Assembly (NCBI GenBank): GCA_003550305.1
Contig: QKYT01000143.1
Coordinates: forward strand, 8,610-44,833
Length of the DNA: 36,224 nucleotides
Source: Glomus cerebriforme
Lineage: Eukaryota; Glomeromycota; Glomeromycetes; Glomerales; Glomeraceae
Direction of reading: 5' to 3'
A program made the position numbers and the translations under genes. Under the pieces are notes generated by a model, which searched no databases, was not told the origin of the DNA, and saw only the letters and a list, made by a program, of their open reading frames with translations. Each line of letters begins with the position of its first letter. Positions within the stretch are counted from its first letter, which is position 1. Positions 11,271 to 24,200 of this stretch are shown here, in pieces.

Positions 11271-14200
11271 CTATGATGAATCAAAATAACTAATTAATCT
11301 ATCTAATAAATTATTATAAGAATCTAACTTTAAATTCAAATGTTCATATAAAATGCTATTATACATGCCCTCTATTAATTTAGTTAATTTACCCACCTTT
11401 CTAACAACAATATCCCCTACTCTAGATCCCTCCTTAATAACCCTATGTATCCTGTCTTTCCATCTGGATAAAGCGCATAGGTCACATGTGGCAGAGCATT
11501 CAATAGAATTATTGAATTCATCCATAGGTAAATCTCCAATATAGTGATGAACTTTGCTCGAACGAGAAGAATCATGTGAAAGGGTTGTAATGGGAGAAGA
11601 CTGAATATTAGCCGAATCAAGTGTGGATTCCCATTCCTTGAAAAGTTTATTTCTTGGAAGTCAAATAAATCGATGAAATGCTTGAATGAGAAAAGTGGTC
11701 AGTTTGTCCAGTACTTGAAATGTAGTTTGGTTGGACTGGGTAATCTTGTGAATTTTCTGAAAAATCAAAGTAGTGTGGATGGAGCGTAGGGAATAGAAAA
11801 GAAGCCAATTCCTATCATCGCGAGAATAAGAATTGTTGGTGAAAAAACTCTTGAGGAACGCGAGGAGCGCATCTTGTTGAGTGATGGGATCATCAGAATC
11901 TTTGAAAGGTTTCCAATTAATAATGAATTGTGAGAGATTAGCAATGGATTTATCCATGGTTTCATCCTATTTAGAAGACAAAGAAGGACATCTGATCAGG
12001 TGGAATAAGGTTTCTTGTTCAGACTCACAAAAGAAACATTTGTCAGTAGCGAATTTTGACAGGTGACGTTCTTTCATGATGTTTATAGTGGGGAGAGCCA
12101 GTATAAGAAGTTTGAGACGATATGAAAAACTATTATGTATGGTAGAATGGAAGCAATAAGAGTTGTTCCTGGTGAAGAATGTGGTCCACAACGAATCCCA
12201 GTGTACGAAAGAATAAGTGTCATCATACAGGTCAAAGTTGTAAAAAGTCATAGACCAGAAAACTGCCATTTTAGCATTTTGCAATAATTTAATAAAGGGA
12301 CGAAGGGATTTTTCTACTGGCTTGTTATCCTAAACTAACTGAAATTGTATTGAGTTAAAGTCATAAAAATGACAAGCTCCTATTTGGTCAGAAGCCTAAG
12401 AACCTTGTTTTGCTAATTGATCAGCTGCTTCATTATAAGGGTCGTCCGCATGACCTTTGACTTTAACCAAATATAAAGTAATACGCTTGATATCTAATAA
12501 ATAAAAAATAGAAAGAAAAAAGGATCTATTATTAACTTTAAAAATTTTTCTACAATTAAAATAACCTATATCTAAAAAGTGATTAATGCCATCTATGGCA
12601 GCTTTGCTATCTGTGTAAATAACTAAATCAGAATCTGTGGGTGCGGCCAATATAATCATGAATATCGTGCATAATTCTGCTCTAGTAGATGAGGGCCAAT
12701 CGAACAATTGGCAATAAAATTTCAACTCAGGATAATCTTTAACGATCCATCCTGATCTCATGTAGACGTCATGTGTAGAGAATGTTAAAGATCCATCGGT
12801 GTAAATGTGAATTTGTTCATGTGAATGTGCGTGAAAGACCTTTAAGAGAGATATCAGACATTCTTGAGTATCATGTTCTTGAATAAATTTCTGAATTAAA
12901 ACCTTGTCAAATGATCAATAAGTCAGTAAATATATAGATAGAAAAGTGTTTGTAATAGAGGTTGAGGCAAACTCATCATCTTTCTGAGTGTAATTCTTAT
13001 GACAGTAGAACAAATCTGAAAAATAACTAATGGCGGGTGAGGATGAATTCAGAGAAGCCTGTTTAACATTGGTAATGCAGTTAAAATCAGCTGTTGACGA
13101 GATGGTGAAAGTACACAATTCCTGCTAATGATGCGAGGTCGACTCTGAATCATTTTGAGTGTTAAGTGTACACATTCCATTATTGCAAGGGGATAAGGAC
13201 ACGCAAGAATCGCCTTTGTTGTTAAAAAAGGGAGAGGAAAGGTAATGATAAATAGTGAGCTTATCACTACTTTTGTTAGCTACACAGCCATAAATTATTT
13301 TGATTTTCAAGTGTGCTTTTAACCCATTCCTTCTTCCTTCGGTCTGATGTAATAGGTATAATTGGATCTGGCAGAGCACCCGTGTTGAATATCTCAGCCG
13401 AGGATTCGCTAGCTTCGGAGATACCTGTTAAATAATTAAATCCCAATAGTTGTAATGCTGAAAACAAGTTAGGAATTCTGCCTTGTAAATTCTTGTGCTG
13501 GCGAAATTTGACCTGTTTCTAACTTAGAACATTGTCAAAATCTGACGTGATAATTTGTGTAATATAAAATAAATGATATTTAGTAGAGAATTTCAAAAAA
13601 TGAAGAGCGTCCTCCGGGTAATGTTGATAAATTAAATCTCTGATGGCAGGCCCAGTCCCTATAACTGTCCATGAATCATTGAAGGAACTCGGAAAAGTGA
13701 CAGATAATAGTAAAGAAGACATGGAATGTAAAAGCCGTAGATATAAACAGTAAGGAGCTAATTTAAAGTCCAAAGGTATGATGTTGTGCTCTAAGATAGG
13801 AGAAGTAAGACCAAGGTCTAGTTGACAGTTCTTCAAAGAAATATGTATGGAGTCTTTGAGTGGACCGGTGGAATTAAGATGAGCTATGAAGTTAGTGAGT
13901 TGATATTTTCAGATGGAATGGGAGAGACATCGAATTCCATCTAAGGCTGGGTGAAAAATAATGTTATTGACTGAAGTTTTGGAAAGACCTAGTTGGTACT
14001 TGCAAATAATGATAAAGGGAGAGAATAATTTGTCTAATCATTGGTCAGAAAGGGAGGATAGCATAAGTCTATATTACAACCTCAGAGTGAGAACTTTATT
14101 CGAAATATAGGCTAATTGACCAATAGTGAGTTTCTTCCTTCTGGTCAAATTGCATATGTTTCTTATTTCACGATTTACTATGGCAATGTCTGTAATGAGC

Positions 14201-17084
14201 TGGTTACCCGTGATGAACCAAACTCCTAGGATCCTTTCAGAAAGACTTTTGTCCAGAGCATAAATGATGGTGCTAGCTGAACCTGTACCCATTGTAATAT
14301 TACATTGATCCTGAGACACTGGAGGGTTAAGCACCATGAGAGAAGATTTCTTGCCGTTAATTTGAATATCATTGATATCAAAAAATTCATTCGAGATATT
14401 AATGGTATGTAGTAAGTCTGATTTTGATTTTCCTATCCACTAAGTATCATCAGCATAAGCAGAGGCTGTGCACCTAATTGGATTTGGATTGTTGTGGAAA
14501 AGGAGAGAATTATTATTCGAGGAAGAAACTTGAAGTACAAATCTGCTTGATCCTGATTGTTGGATTCGGTATAATAGCGAGTCGTAGAAAATTCGCCAAA
14601 GGAGAGGAGAGATCACTTCTCCTTGATCGATTCCTGCCTCGGCTGTAAAAAAAGTCCGTGAGTCTAAATTCTGTAATAACAGTGATCTGTCTTAATTTGA
14701 ACAGGTTAATAATAAATTTAATTGTGATGCTGGGGAGTTTGATATGTTCTAGTGCTTTCCGAAGAGAAGTCATAGAGACAGAATCGAATGCTTTCTGCAT
14801 ATCTTGGTTGGCAAGCCATAATTCTGACTTGGATCTTTTAGCTTCTAATAAAATATTATTCAATAAAGTTAGTGGAGTAGAAGTATCATTTCTGGGTAAC
14901 CCTGAGTTTGGCCCTTTGAGTACGTTGTGCTGATTACAAATTGAGGAAAGTCTTAAGGTGAGGACTTTGACCACACATTTGCGAAAGCATTCCAAAAGTA
15001 ATATAGGTCTGGTATAAGATAGGTTGTAATTCTACTCGGTAGGTTTAGGGATGGGGATCAATTGGGATAATTTCCATTTCTTGGGAATAACTGCTGTAAA
15101 AAGTGTCAGACCTGCGAATTTTGCAAATGCGTTATGGAGCGATAAAGGACATTTCTTGATTAAGGTATAGCCGATACCAGAGATGCCTGGAGCGGAGTCC
15201 TTATTAGAATTTTTGAGAACTGAGAGCCATTCCTCTCGATCGGATGTGGTAACTAAAGAATTATAAATATTGTGATCAATCGAATTCATAGGGTGATAAA
15301 TCTCTGCCCAGTTGTCAGGTAGATCGTCAAATTTGTGCAGTCAGTTTTGAAAGATTTTTTGGAAGATGTGAGCAGCTTCTTTTTTAATGTCGTCAACTTC
15401 AAATAACATGGTCTCGTTGGGGGTGTTTACTGCAACTCTTAATCTATCAATGACTATCTTTTTAGAGAAGCGCTCCAATATAGAATTAAGCATTTTCTTT
15501 TGATCATCCATAATATTATGATTTCTTTTAGCAATAGCCTCTTTGATATTGTCATCCCTTTCTTTGTGGAATAAACGAAATAAAGTCGCCTTTTGATAGT
15601 CTATCCACATGCGAATGGAGTCATGACATGAAGGGGCAGGAAAATCAGCGTAACCTTTGATAAATTCATTTAAGGGAGAAAGTTTAAGTTTTGATATAGA
15701 ATGTTAAATATCCTTTAATAAATGAATTATCATAGGCGGGAAATGGGACGGGTCTGAAAAATCTTTAGAGATAATCAGTAATTTGCGTAGCCTGAAAAGA
15801 ACTTTGTAGATCTGTAAATGTCATTTGTAAAAAGATTTGTGTTTGTAAATCTGTGATCGTTTAAGATTTTTATTAGTAATCATGGAAAATGGAATGTTAT
15901 CGTTAGTGGCTTGTTGTATCGAAGAGACGATATTGTCCCAAATGCGGTCCGCAATGGTTTAGTCAAAAGAAGGAGGCGAAGATGAATCAATCAGATTTAT
16001 AGTTCTGTTAGAGCGTAGAGTAGCGGCCACTTGTGTTTGATACGAGGACCATTGCTCCTTCGTAGCTTTATCATACTGATAGACCTTGTGTTTCTCTTTA
16101 CTGCATTTGCTATGAAAGTTATGGAGGTTGAAAGATATATGAAATCCAAAGTTGATTGATATGGTATTAATTTTATGATCGGAGTCAGTAACATCTAATG
16201 AAGGTAACAAATCAGCTTTGAGTAATGTGTTAGTAAAGGCTGGTGATAGCCAAATATAGTCAATTCTAGTTTGTATAGAGTCATGTGCATAAGAATAAGT
16301 TTTTGAATTGGGATGTAGTTCTCTGAATGAATCTATATAATCAAATTCATCAAATGAGATGAAAAGGTTATTGGCAGGTCCTATGTGACCTTTTTGTCGG
16401 GAATGATCAAGCCTTTTGTTCCTAAGAGTGTTAAAATCTCCTAGAATAATGTAAGGTTCTTCCCATCTATTGTAGTTAAAAATCTTATCTTTAATTAATT
16501 TGGTGATTCTTGTAGTGTTGGCTTTATTGTTAGGTTCTATGTAAACAACTCCTATGTGAATAGTGCATCCTTTGAAATAGAAAGTAGCTTCTAAATAATA
16601 GGGGGTTCGGGCTATCAATTTTGCCTAGATGTTTGAGCCATATCTCATGGATAAGTAAGGCAACGCCTGAACCTTTGATCTTGCCATCATAATCGGAGAA
16701 GTAAGCTTTATAATGGTCGTTAAAGGGGATAAATTTGCCAGCTTTGTCGTCTATATTAGTTTCCGTGACTCCAATGAGATAAGCGTTAGAATCAAAAGCA
16801 AATTCAGCAAGTTGGGTAAGTTTGGTGGGATTATATCTCAGCCCATTAATGTTGTTATGTAAGATGGTCAAAGAAGAGAGGAGTTCATATTGCGAGAGGC
16901 CTCCGGTTGATGTAGGAAAGGAAAAATTGTGGTCAGAGGAAAAATCATACCCTTCTGTCGGTAATTCAAATTTGTTGAATAATTGGGAAGTTGAAACAGA
17001 AACGCTGATTTACCAAGGTTGGTATACCCATTCTTGAGAAGAAAGGGCGTAGTTGGATAAAGATTGAGAATATAATTGATCCAT
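11271..17084 (-). pseudogene. LINE ORF2: endonuclease-RT-RNase H-zinc finger, decayed
   Basis: This would encode the nicking and reverse-transcribing enzyme of the LINE. Starting from an ATG at 17084, the endonuclease fold begins at NNINGLRYN (about 16860) and continues with GVTETNIDD, LGDFN (about 16440), RIDYIWLS and a C-terminal SDHK (about 16180). The RT has [18 protein letters not shown] (motif B) and the catalytic YADD at 14446-14457. RNase H has YTDG (Asp at 12795-12797), RAEL, YTDSKAAIDG and GHADDPYNEAADQLA, so the four acidic positions are present. A CX2CX8HX3C motif (CFFC...HLIRC, about 12030) and a long tail follow, to the stop at 11271-11273. Damage includes frameshifts near 16610, in the homopolymer at 14647-14653 and near 13290. 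There are roughly a dozen or more in-frame stops, including a TAG two codons after YADD (14440-14442). Putting RNase H before the zinc finger is notable. Confidence 0.9.
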
Positions 17085-17224
17085 TATAATGAAATCTTGA
17101 GCGTTATCAGGTTGAGAAATAATGGAGTCTTGAGGGGTCGATATTATAATCAAATCTTCGATATGAGATTCCAAGGATTGGTAAGTAACTCTTTGTCCAA
17201 ATCATTCTGTAGATTTACTTGTTT

Positions 17225-18466
17225 CTAACGTGAAGAAGAGATAGAAATATGGTTGGAAGCAGTGGCACAGGCTGAGGTGGTGGGCGATGAATTGCAACGC
17301 TTGCTACAATGAAATTCGAGAAAAGCGTCTCTGTCAGTCCAATTGATGCCTCTTGGAATTCCTTTTATTTTTAATTTATTAATGAAAATATTAAAGCTAC
17401 AGGCGTTAAAAAGATCAGATTCTGACTCGAATTCTAAATAGATATTATTGTTGTCAGTTCTTCTATAAATGTTTTTAAGGTTAATCACGTCTTGGAGATG
17501 GTTCTTGATGTAAGCCAGGTTGTGGATAGAAGAGAAGCCTGTGAATTTTCCTACATATTTGTTGCAGTATTCAACATCTGATTTTTTGAAGTAGGCAGGT
17601 GCAAGTCTAAAGACTTCTCGACCAATAGTGATGAACCATGTTTGTTTCAACAGGTTGCAAGCGTAACTGCTGGAGGCTGTAAAGAATATATTCTTGCATA
17701 GCGTTTTTTTGTCAACGGTATGTTTCGACGGATGGCGAAGGTAGAAGGTTTCGCCTTTAAGCAAGAATCTAATTGCTTGTTCTACGGTGTCTAATTCAAT
17801 ATTAACTGGGACGTTGATTATTTTGAATTCTCTACACGAGACTTTGTCTCTACCCATATGATAATAAGTTTTTGGGATAAGTTTCATTCTGCCTGTGTGA
17901 TGACCATGTTTGAAGAAATTGGCGGCCTTGATCAGTCCTTCATGTTTAGAAAATTTGACTATAACAGAAGGCACTGATTCGGTGGAGCAGTAATTAACAC
18001 TAAAGAAGTGATCAAATTGTCATATGAATAGTTCAATAAAAGCAAGTAATTCCTCATGGTTTTTAACGGATAAGTTAAGTTTAATATCATCCATTGTGAT
18101 AAAACCATCATAGGTGTATTCCAGTGGAGGAGATAATACGTGTTGCAATCGATTAGAAAAAAATTCTTCAGCTTTGATGCTCTTGAGATATTCTTTCTTG
18201 TGTTTGATGGCTTTAATATTTTTGATGCATGGGTCCTTTTTGATGGCGACTTGTGCTCTTTAGATGGCAATACGAGCGTCAAAGAAGAGAGGATGAATTG
18301 AAGAATCGACTAGTGAAGCAAAAGTTAGAGAAGGGATGAAAGAATGAGATTTGTCTAAAACGCCAGTAGAAGATAAAGGCGTCAGATATTGGGTAGATAG
18401 CTGATCAGTAGGTAAATTAGGTAATGATGAAGATAAGTGAGTAGAATCTAATTGGTCAACGATCAT
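17225..18466 (-). pseudogene. LINE ORF1, RNA-binding-like protein with two stops
   Basis: First ORF of the LINE, about 413 codons from the ATG at 18464-18466. Its product would be expected to bind the element's RNA. The reading frame is continuous except for TAA at 18260-18262 and a TGA near 18018. The N-terminal ~60 residues are rich in Ser/Thr/Leu. The central and C-terminal parts (for example FKIINVPVNIELDTVEQAI and NNIYLEFESESDLFNACSF) resemble tandem RRM-like or gag-like modules by hydrophobic pattern. The C-terminus is Cys/Ser-rich, without a clean CCHC knuckle. ORF2 begins about 140 nt downstream. I infer the role from position and general LINE organisation, not from a diagnostic motif. 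Confidence 0.72.
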
Positions 18467-18474
18467 ATCGATCG

Positions 18475-18491
18475 TAGGTTTATATTATATT
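18475..18491. repeat. target-site duplication, right copy
   Basis: Exact 17-bp copy of 11055-11071, directly next to the 5' end of the LINE. After this copy the sequence continues ataaatta, whereas after the left copy it runs into the T-run, as expected for target-primed reverse transcription. Confidence 0.85.
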
Positions 18492-19639
18492 ATAAATTAA
18501 TTTATATAAAACTTTACTTTTAATATAGTTAGTTTTTGATGATTCTTTCAATATTTTTCTGTAAAAATCTTATTTAAGAATCTTTATTATAGATATACTT
18601 ATTAAAAAGTAATTAAAAGATGCTTTTACTTTTTTTATTTTTAACTTTATTAGTAGAGATATTCAATACATAAATATAACTTTTCTATTTATCTTTATTA
18701 TCATTATCTTATTTTCATTTTTAATCATATGTAAAAGACATGTAAGAGAATATAATAGAAAAACTTTTGAATAATTTATTATTAACCAATTCTTTTATAT
18801 TTTAAAGTATATAAAAGAGTAAATTTTAATTTTTATTAGTCTATTAAAAGTAATTTCAGATTCAGAAATCCAATTAAATCTTAATACAGATCTTAAAAAA
18901 CTTAAGATTTATAAATCTTTTTTTAATTTATTAATTTATATTATTAAGTAATTAAAGTTATACTAAACTATATAATGCCAATTATTTTTCCTCTTATTTT
19001 TGAAGAAAGTATTGCTAATATCAGGAAATTTTTTCAGGGAATATATAATGATATATATCTCTTTATTGTTATTTACTGTTTTCTTTAAACAAATAAATAA
19101 TATGACTGGAAAATTAAAATCTAAAAATAAAGTAAATAAGATTAAAAAAAATTTAAGTAATTAAAAAGAAATCTAAAATGGAAAAAGCTTTAAATTAATA
19201 CCCAAAGAAAAAGGTTTTATTCTTAAAATCTATAAATAAACAGTTAGTTTTTAAAAAAATTATATTTAAGAAAAGTTGTACTCTTTTTATCTATTTTAAC
19301 TTAACTTTCAGTTTATTTGTTAATTCAAAAACACAGTTATTTATACAAGGCTAAAAATCTTAAAATACCAAATGATTATGATATTAAATAAAAACCTAAA
19401 GGAAACATTATTTACAAGATAGAAAAACTAAATAGTAACATTCATTAGCTTATAAAATAAAAATAATTTGAGCAGATTATACATATTTGTCACTAGTTAT
19501 TTGTCATACTCTTAATTTTTTAATGTTGGCTAAAATCCATAGTGCGGGCTAAAAAGTCACGTTACCGAATTTTTTTTTGTGACGAAAACAGGTTGAGGAC
19601 CTAATTTTTCGCGTAATTTGTATTTTGAATGAAATAAAA
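18492..19639. other. AT-rich spacer upstream of the unknown gene
   Basis: No coding signal. The last ~120 bases before the ATG at 19640 are less A/T-biased (gtgcgggc, agtcacgttaccg, gtgacgaaaac) and probably hold the promoter and 5' leader of the plus-strand gene. I see no certain TATA box. Confidence 0.45.
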
Positions 19640-20898
19640 ATGAATTTTTCCGATGTAATTAAAGATCTATTACATGATAAAGCGCAAGAGATTTCAAATG
19701 ATCCGGTATCCTGGCCATCATTATGTAAAGGTTTGTTGCGAGAAGAAAATCAAGTATGATTAATTTATATCTCAAATAAAAGATTACTTGTACTTATTAA
19801 CGGTAACAGGTAAATTTATTTTATTTAGAATGAACATTTTGAAGAAATTACAATACATTTATTTAATTGCATAAACGAAAAAAACAGTTCAATACAAAAT
19901 CATAACTCAAGATTTAATAATGGAATTCTTGAAAGACCATTTTATTTAGCACTTATAGAAATGCTTTACAATTGTTTTGAAAATGGAGAATTTCCAATAT
20001 ATTTAAAAACAAGTCAGTTATTAATGTTAGAAACTAAAAATTTATCAAGGTAAATTTATCACTTACAATATCTGAATTCTTTAAAAAATATATATATTGA
20101 ACTGAACATTAACCAAAAAAAAAACTTTTTCGATTAATCAAAGTCTAGATTGGAACAAATAGAAGATGAAATGAAACGTATAATAAATGAATTACCACCA
20201 CTTTTAACTTCACTATTTAATGAATCACATAAAAAAATACTTCAAGAATTTTTATTTACATTTTTAGATCCAAAAGATTTAAATACATTTTTGGGATTAC
20301 GTACCACATTAGGATCTTCTATTCAATTACCACCTTCATTGAATGATTGTATGAAATCGTTTACCGAGCGCTATATTAAAAAGAATGCCAAACCACGGCG
20401 TAAAGGTTCGGTTGTTAATTCTCTTACTGTGGGTGCTAAGGCTTTTTCTAAGCATTTTCATAGAGATATTTCAAACTCTTTTTGGGGAACTTGTAATGGA
20501 AGTAAGTTGTATCCACTTTATTAAGATTTGAATTGGATATGTTAATAAATTATTACTTTTTAGCTGAAAAACAGAAAAATGAGCAAGCTAATCGAATTTT
20601 GACAAAAATATTAAATGATGTCGCATGGATAAATTTACATTCAATGGTGGTGAGTTGTACTAAAATTATATTCTTCCGCATTTCATACATTTACTAAGAA
20701 TTGCTGCTTCGGTTAATTTCATAGCATGGTACACGCGTTTTTGAAGTTCGTAATTCAGAAGGTTATGGAGCTCGTTGGGAAATTCAAAATGTTAATACGC
20801 AAGATATATCATCATCTGATGATAAAACAAAGATAACGTTTCGTGGATTTTTAGAACCTCAAATGAAAGACGGTCATCTTAAGGGATGGATTCATTGA
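19640..20898 (+). CDS. conserved-looking hypothetical protein, five exons
   Basis: Intact spliced gene of unknown function: exons 19640-19753, 19829-20049, 20149-20501, 20564-20649 and 20725-20898 join in frame to 315 aa. All introns are GT-AG, 61-99 nt. I chose the ATG at 19640 because it opens exon 1 (MNFSDVIKDLL) and gives the longest clean frame. The protein is soluble-looking, with no signal peptide or membrane segment. Residues about 40-150 are helical and acidic, about 190-230 are basic (KKNAKPRRKGS), and the C-terminus is more conserved-looking: GTRVFEVRNSEGYGARWEI, then FRGFLEPQMKDGHLKGWIH and the stop. The closing FxGFLEPxxxDGHxxGWxH motif reminds me of uncharacterised proteins in other eukaryotes, but I cannot name a family. 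It converges on EF2, whose stop codon lies about 340 bp away. There are no disruptions, so it is probably a real host gene. Confidence 0.85.
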
Positions 20899-21021
20899 CA
20901 CAATTTAATAATAGAGTTTTTTTTTTGAGAATTTTGTCGTGATATCACGTGCTTATTGTAGGGAAGTTAACATGAAGGTTAAAATCAATTTTAAAGCTCT
21001 TTTTTTTTACTTAATTTATTT

Positions 21022-21027
21022 AATAAA
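21022..21027 (+). terminator. candidate poly(A) signal of the unknown gene
   Basis: AATAAA lies about 125 nt after the stop at 20896-20898, inside the intergenic gap to the convergent EF2 gene. It is only a sequence match; A/T richness makes chance matches likely. Confidence 0.4.
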
Positions 21028-21179
21028 GTCATGATCGTGCATCATATTTGGATAGAAAAATTTACACTTTTAAATGCTATTACACTCTTCATATTCTAAA
21101 ACTTTATGAAAATCACGTAAAGTAAAAATATTTTTAAAATCATTTTTTTTTTTTAAATAAAATGGGTTATTATTATTAA

Positions 21180-21185
21180 TTTATT
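21180..21185 (-). terminator. candidate poly(A) signal of EF2
   Basis: TTTATT on the plus strand reads AATAAA on the minus strand, about 56 nt after the EF2 stop codon. It would place the two convergent 3' ends within about 150 bp of each other. Chance occurrence is possible in such A/T-rich DNA. Confidence 0.4.
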
Positions 21186-21240
21186 TAACCCCACCAAATA
21201 CTACATGAAAACGGAAATTTCTCTGCATAAAAAAATCCGT

Positions 21241-24200
21241 TTATAACTTATCGAGATATTTATCCAAGCTAGGAATCTATAAATTTATAAATTTCAAATT
21301 AATATAAATTATGTAAAAAAATACTCGATATAATTGAAAATTTACATACTTCTTCATTAAGACCTTTTCTCTTTCTTATTCCCTTTACAATATCTGCTAC
21401 TTTACCAGGCTCTAATGGAGTTCCATTCATGAGTTGCCAGTGAGAGAATACAGCTTGAGGGAAAGCTTGTCCTCCCGTGTTCGAACGAAGATCGGCAGTG
21501 AAACCGAATGATTCATTTACCTGAGGTGAAAAATTTAAAAATTAGACATAGGAAATTATAAAAAATATATAAATAACTGTTATTATAAATGCACCTACAG
21601 GTAAGTAAGCTTTTACGTTGTACAATGGAGTGCCAGGGCGTTGTTCTTCAGAAAAGACGTGACCACGGCGTCTATTCAAGACTCCATAGATACCACCCAT
21701 AGCAGTTTCTGGACATTGTATTTCTACAAGGAAAACAGGTTCCAAGATACCAGGAGTAGCTGTTAAAGCTGCAGCATATATAACACGACGACAAGTAGGG
21801 ATGATTTGACCTCCACCACGATGAATAGCGTCAGCGTGCAATACTACATCAAGAATGTTGAACCGGCAAGAGCGCATATTTTCTTCAGCGCAAACACCTT
21901 CTTTTGTGGCCCATTGGAACGCAGCAACACACGAGTCCTTAATTTCATTAAGATATTGGACTCCCTTTGTTACATCAACCAACAAGTTTGGACCAGTGGT
22001 TTCAGGCCCGAAACACCAAATCTTACGAGCGTCAGTAACGTCCCAGCCGTATTCTTCAGCAAGGATACGTGCACGTGCTTTGAAGTCATCACGCGGAGTA
22101 ATTTTTCCGGCTTCAATATCGTTGGAAAGTTCTTCCTGCAACGGGAAAGCTTTCATATATATACGATTATGCTTATTAGGCGACTTGGACAAAGCTGTTA
22201 TTGTTGATTCAGTTTGGACGGTCTCTCTATAAGATACTACTGGATCACCAGTCTTGATTGGAACTTGAGCGTGATCTTCTTCTAAATCCTTTAAGCAAAT
22301 TTCCAAATGTAATTCTCCTGCACCAGCAACGATATGTTCACCGGATTCGGAGGTACTAACTTGAACGCAAGGATCTGATTTGGATAAACGTTTTAATCCT
22401 TCAACTAATTTAGGTAAATCGTTTGCATTTTTTACTTCAACAGCTACTTTGACGACAGGCGATACTGAGAATTTCATGACCTTCAAATTATGAGCAGTCT
22501 CCGAAGTGGTAATAGTACCGGATTTAAGTAAATATTGATCGACACCGACGAGACCAATGATGTTACCAGCCGGACAATCTTCAATAGGTTCGACAGAACG
22601 ACCCATCATAAGAACTGTACGTTGAATAGATTTGATGAACAAATCGTCTTTTTTACCGGGTTGATAGTTTGGACCTTGTATACGAACTTTAAGACCAGAT
22701 CTAACGGTACCCGAGAACACACGTCCAAAAGCATAGAAACGACCTTTATCGGTTGTCGGTACCATTTTAGATACGTACAACATAAGAGGCGCATTAGGAT
22801 CACAATCACGTATGCCGATAGCACATTCGTCATCAGCAGGACCTTCATACAACATTTCTGCACGATATTTTTGAGCAGCTACAGGCGATGGAAGGTGAAT
22901 TACTATCATTTCCAGTAAAGCTTCTGAGGCAGGTAAGAATTTTCTCATTACGACTTTAAGAAGAGGTTTTCCTTCTAGTTCTTTTTCATCACTTTTAAGG
23001 TTAATATCCAACTTTTCGAGCATTTTTGTAACCTCATCCTTCTTAAAGTTCATAATAGCGTCAAATAATTTAAAGATAGGATCCAAGACGAACGTACAAA
23101 AAGCACGTTCAGACAAATCACCCTTGTCATTTACAGGAGTTGGTTGTTTGGTCCATTTCTTTGTTTTACTATTGAAATAGTTTTCACCCCAAAGTTTTTG
23201 CATCATCTTTTCTTTGTCGACACCGAATTTTTTAGAGTAACGTTGAGCAAATTGACGAAGAGTAAAACCCCAACCATGAAGGCCGGATCCAAAAGCAACT
23301 GTACCCTTTTCGGGGTAAACTTGAATGTCACCAAGAGCTTTATCAAAATAAGTTGAAATGACGACGTTTACTGATTCAATTGTACGTTGGAAAGACTAAA
23401 ATACAAATTTAAAAATAATTAATTCAAATAAGAGATTTTTTTTTTGCCATTTTTATACATACAGTATATAAATCTTCTTTTGTAAGTTGTAATTCCAACA
23501 AGGCACGATCGACTTTGTTAATAATTACTACGGGCTTGATTCGTTCGGTAAGAGCTTGACGTAAGACAGTTTCTGTCTGTACACACACACCCTCAACGCA
23601 ATCAACGACAACCAAGGCACCATCAGTAACTCGAAGAGCAGCTGTTACTTCAGATGAAAAGTCCACGTGTCCAGGGGAATCGATCAAATTAATTAAGAAT
23701 TCGTTACCTGGTCAAATGAAGATTACAAAAGTATATTGATTAAATTGTATTATTATCAATTCGTTTAAAAATTTAAAGAAATTGATGATACCATCGGTCT
23801 TTTGTTTTACATCTGCTAGGTCTTCTTTTTGCAATTCAAAATACATTGAAATTGCTGTAGATTTAATTGTAATACAACGTTCTTGTTCATCTGCACGAGT
23901 ATCTGTGAAACGTGTTTCACCAGCTTTCTGCGAAGAAATAATACCGGCCTTGGATACCAGGGAATCGGTAAGTGTGGACTTTCCGTGGTCAACATGTGCA
24001 ATAACAGACATATTACGCACGTTGGTAGCATGATCCATCTAATTCATTTTGAATTCAACAAAATGTTCTCAAACGATTAAATTTAAATCAATAATAATTT
24101 AACATGAAAGTTTTGCTTTTTTTTAATTATTTTTTTTGAACGCAAATTTTTTTTTTTTTTGTAAATTTGAAGTTTTATACATACAAGACCGCGAATCTGG

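Larger units (their letters stand above)
11072..18474 (-). mobile_element. near full-length LINE (Tad/I-like), inactive
   Basis: A non-LTR retrotransposon of about 7.4 kb, read right to left: ORF1, then an ORF2 with apurinic-type endonuclease, reverse transcriptase, RNase H and a C-terminal zinc finger. It ends at the left in a T-run of about 10 (the poly(A) tail on the coding strand, 11072-11081) and is bounded by a 17-bp duplication on both sides. The 5' boundary lies only 8 nt (cgatcgat) before the ORF1 ATG at 18466, so the 5' leader is either very short or slightly truncated. Both ORFs carry stops and ORF2 has at least three frameshifts, so the copy is dead. The preserved duplication and readable motifs suggest a moderately old insertion. 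Confidence 0.9.

Noticed and set aside
21806..22918. Open frames antisense to EF2
   Set aside because: Shadows of a strongly conserved coding exon; no motifs.
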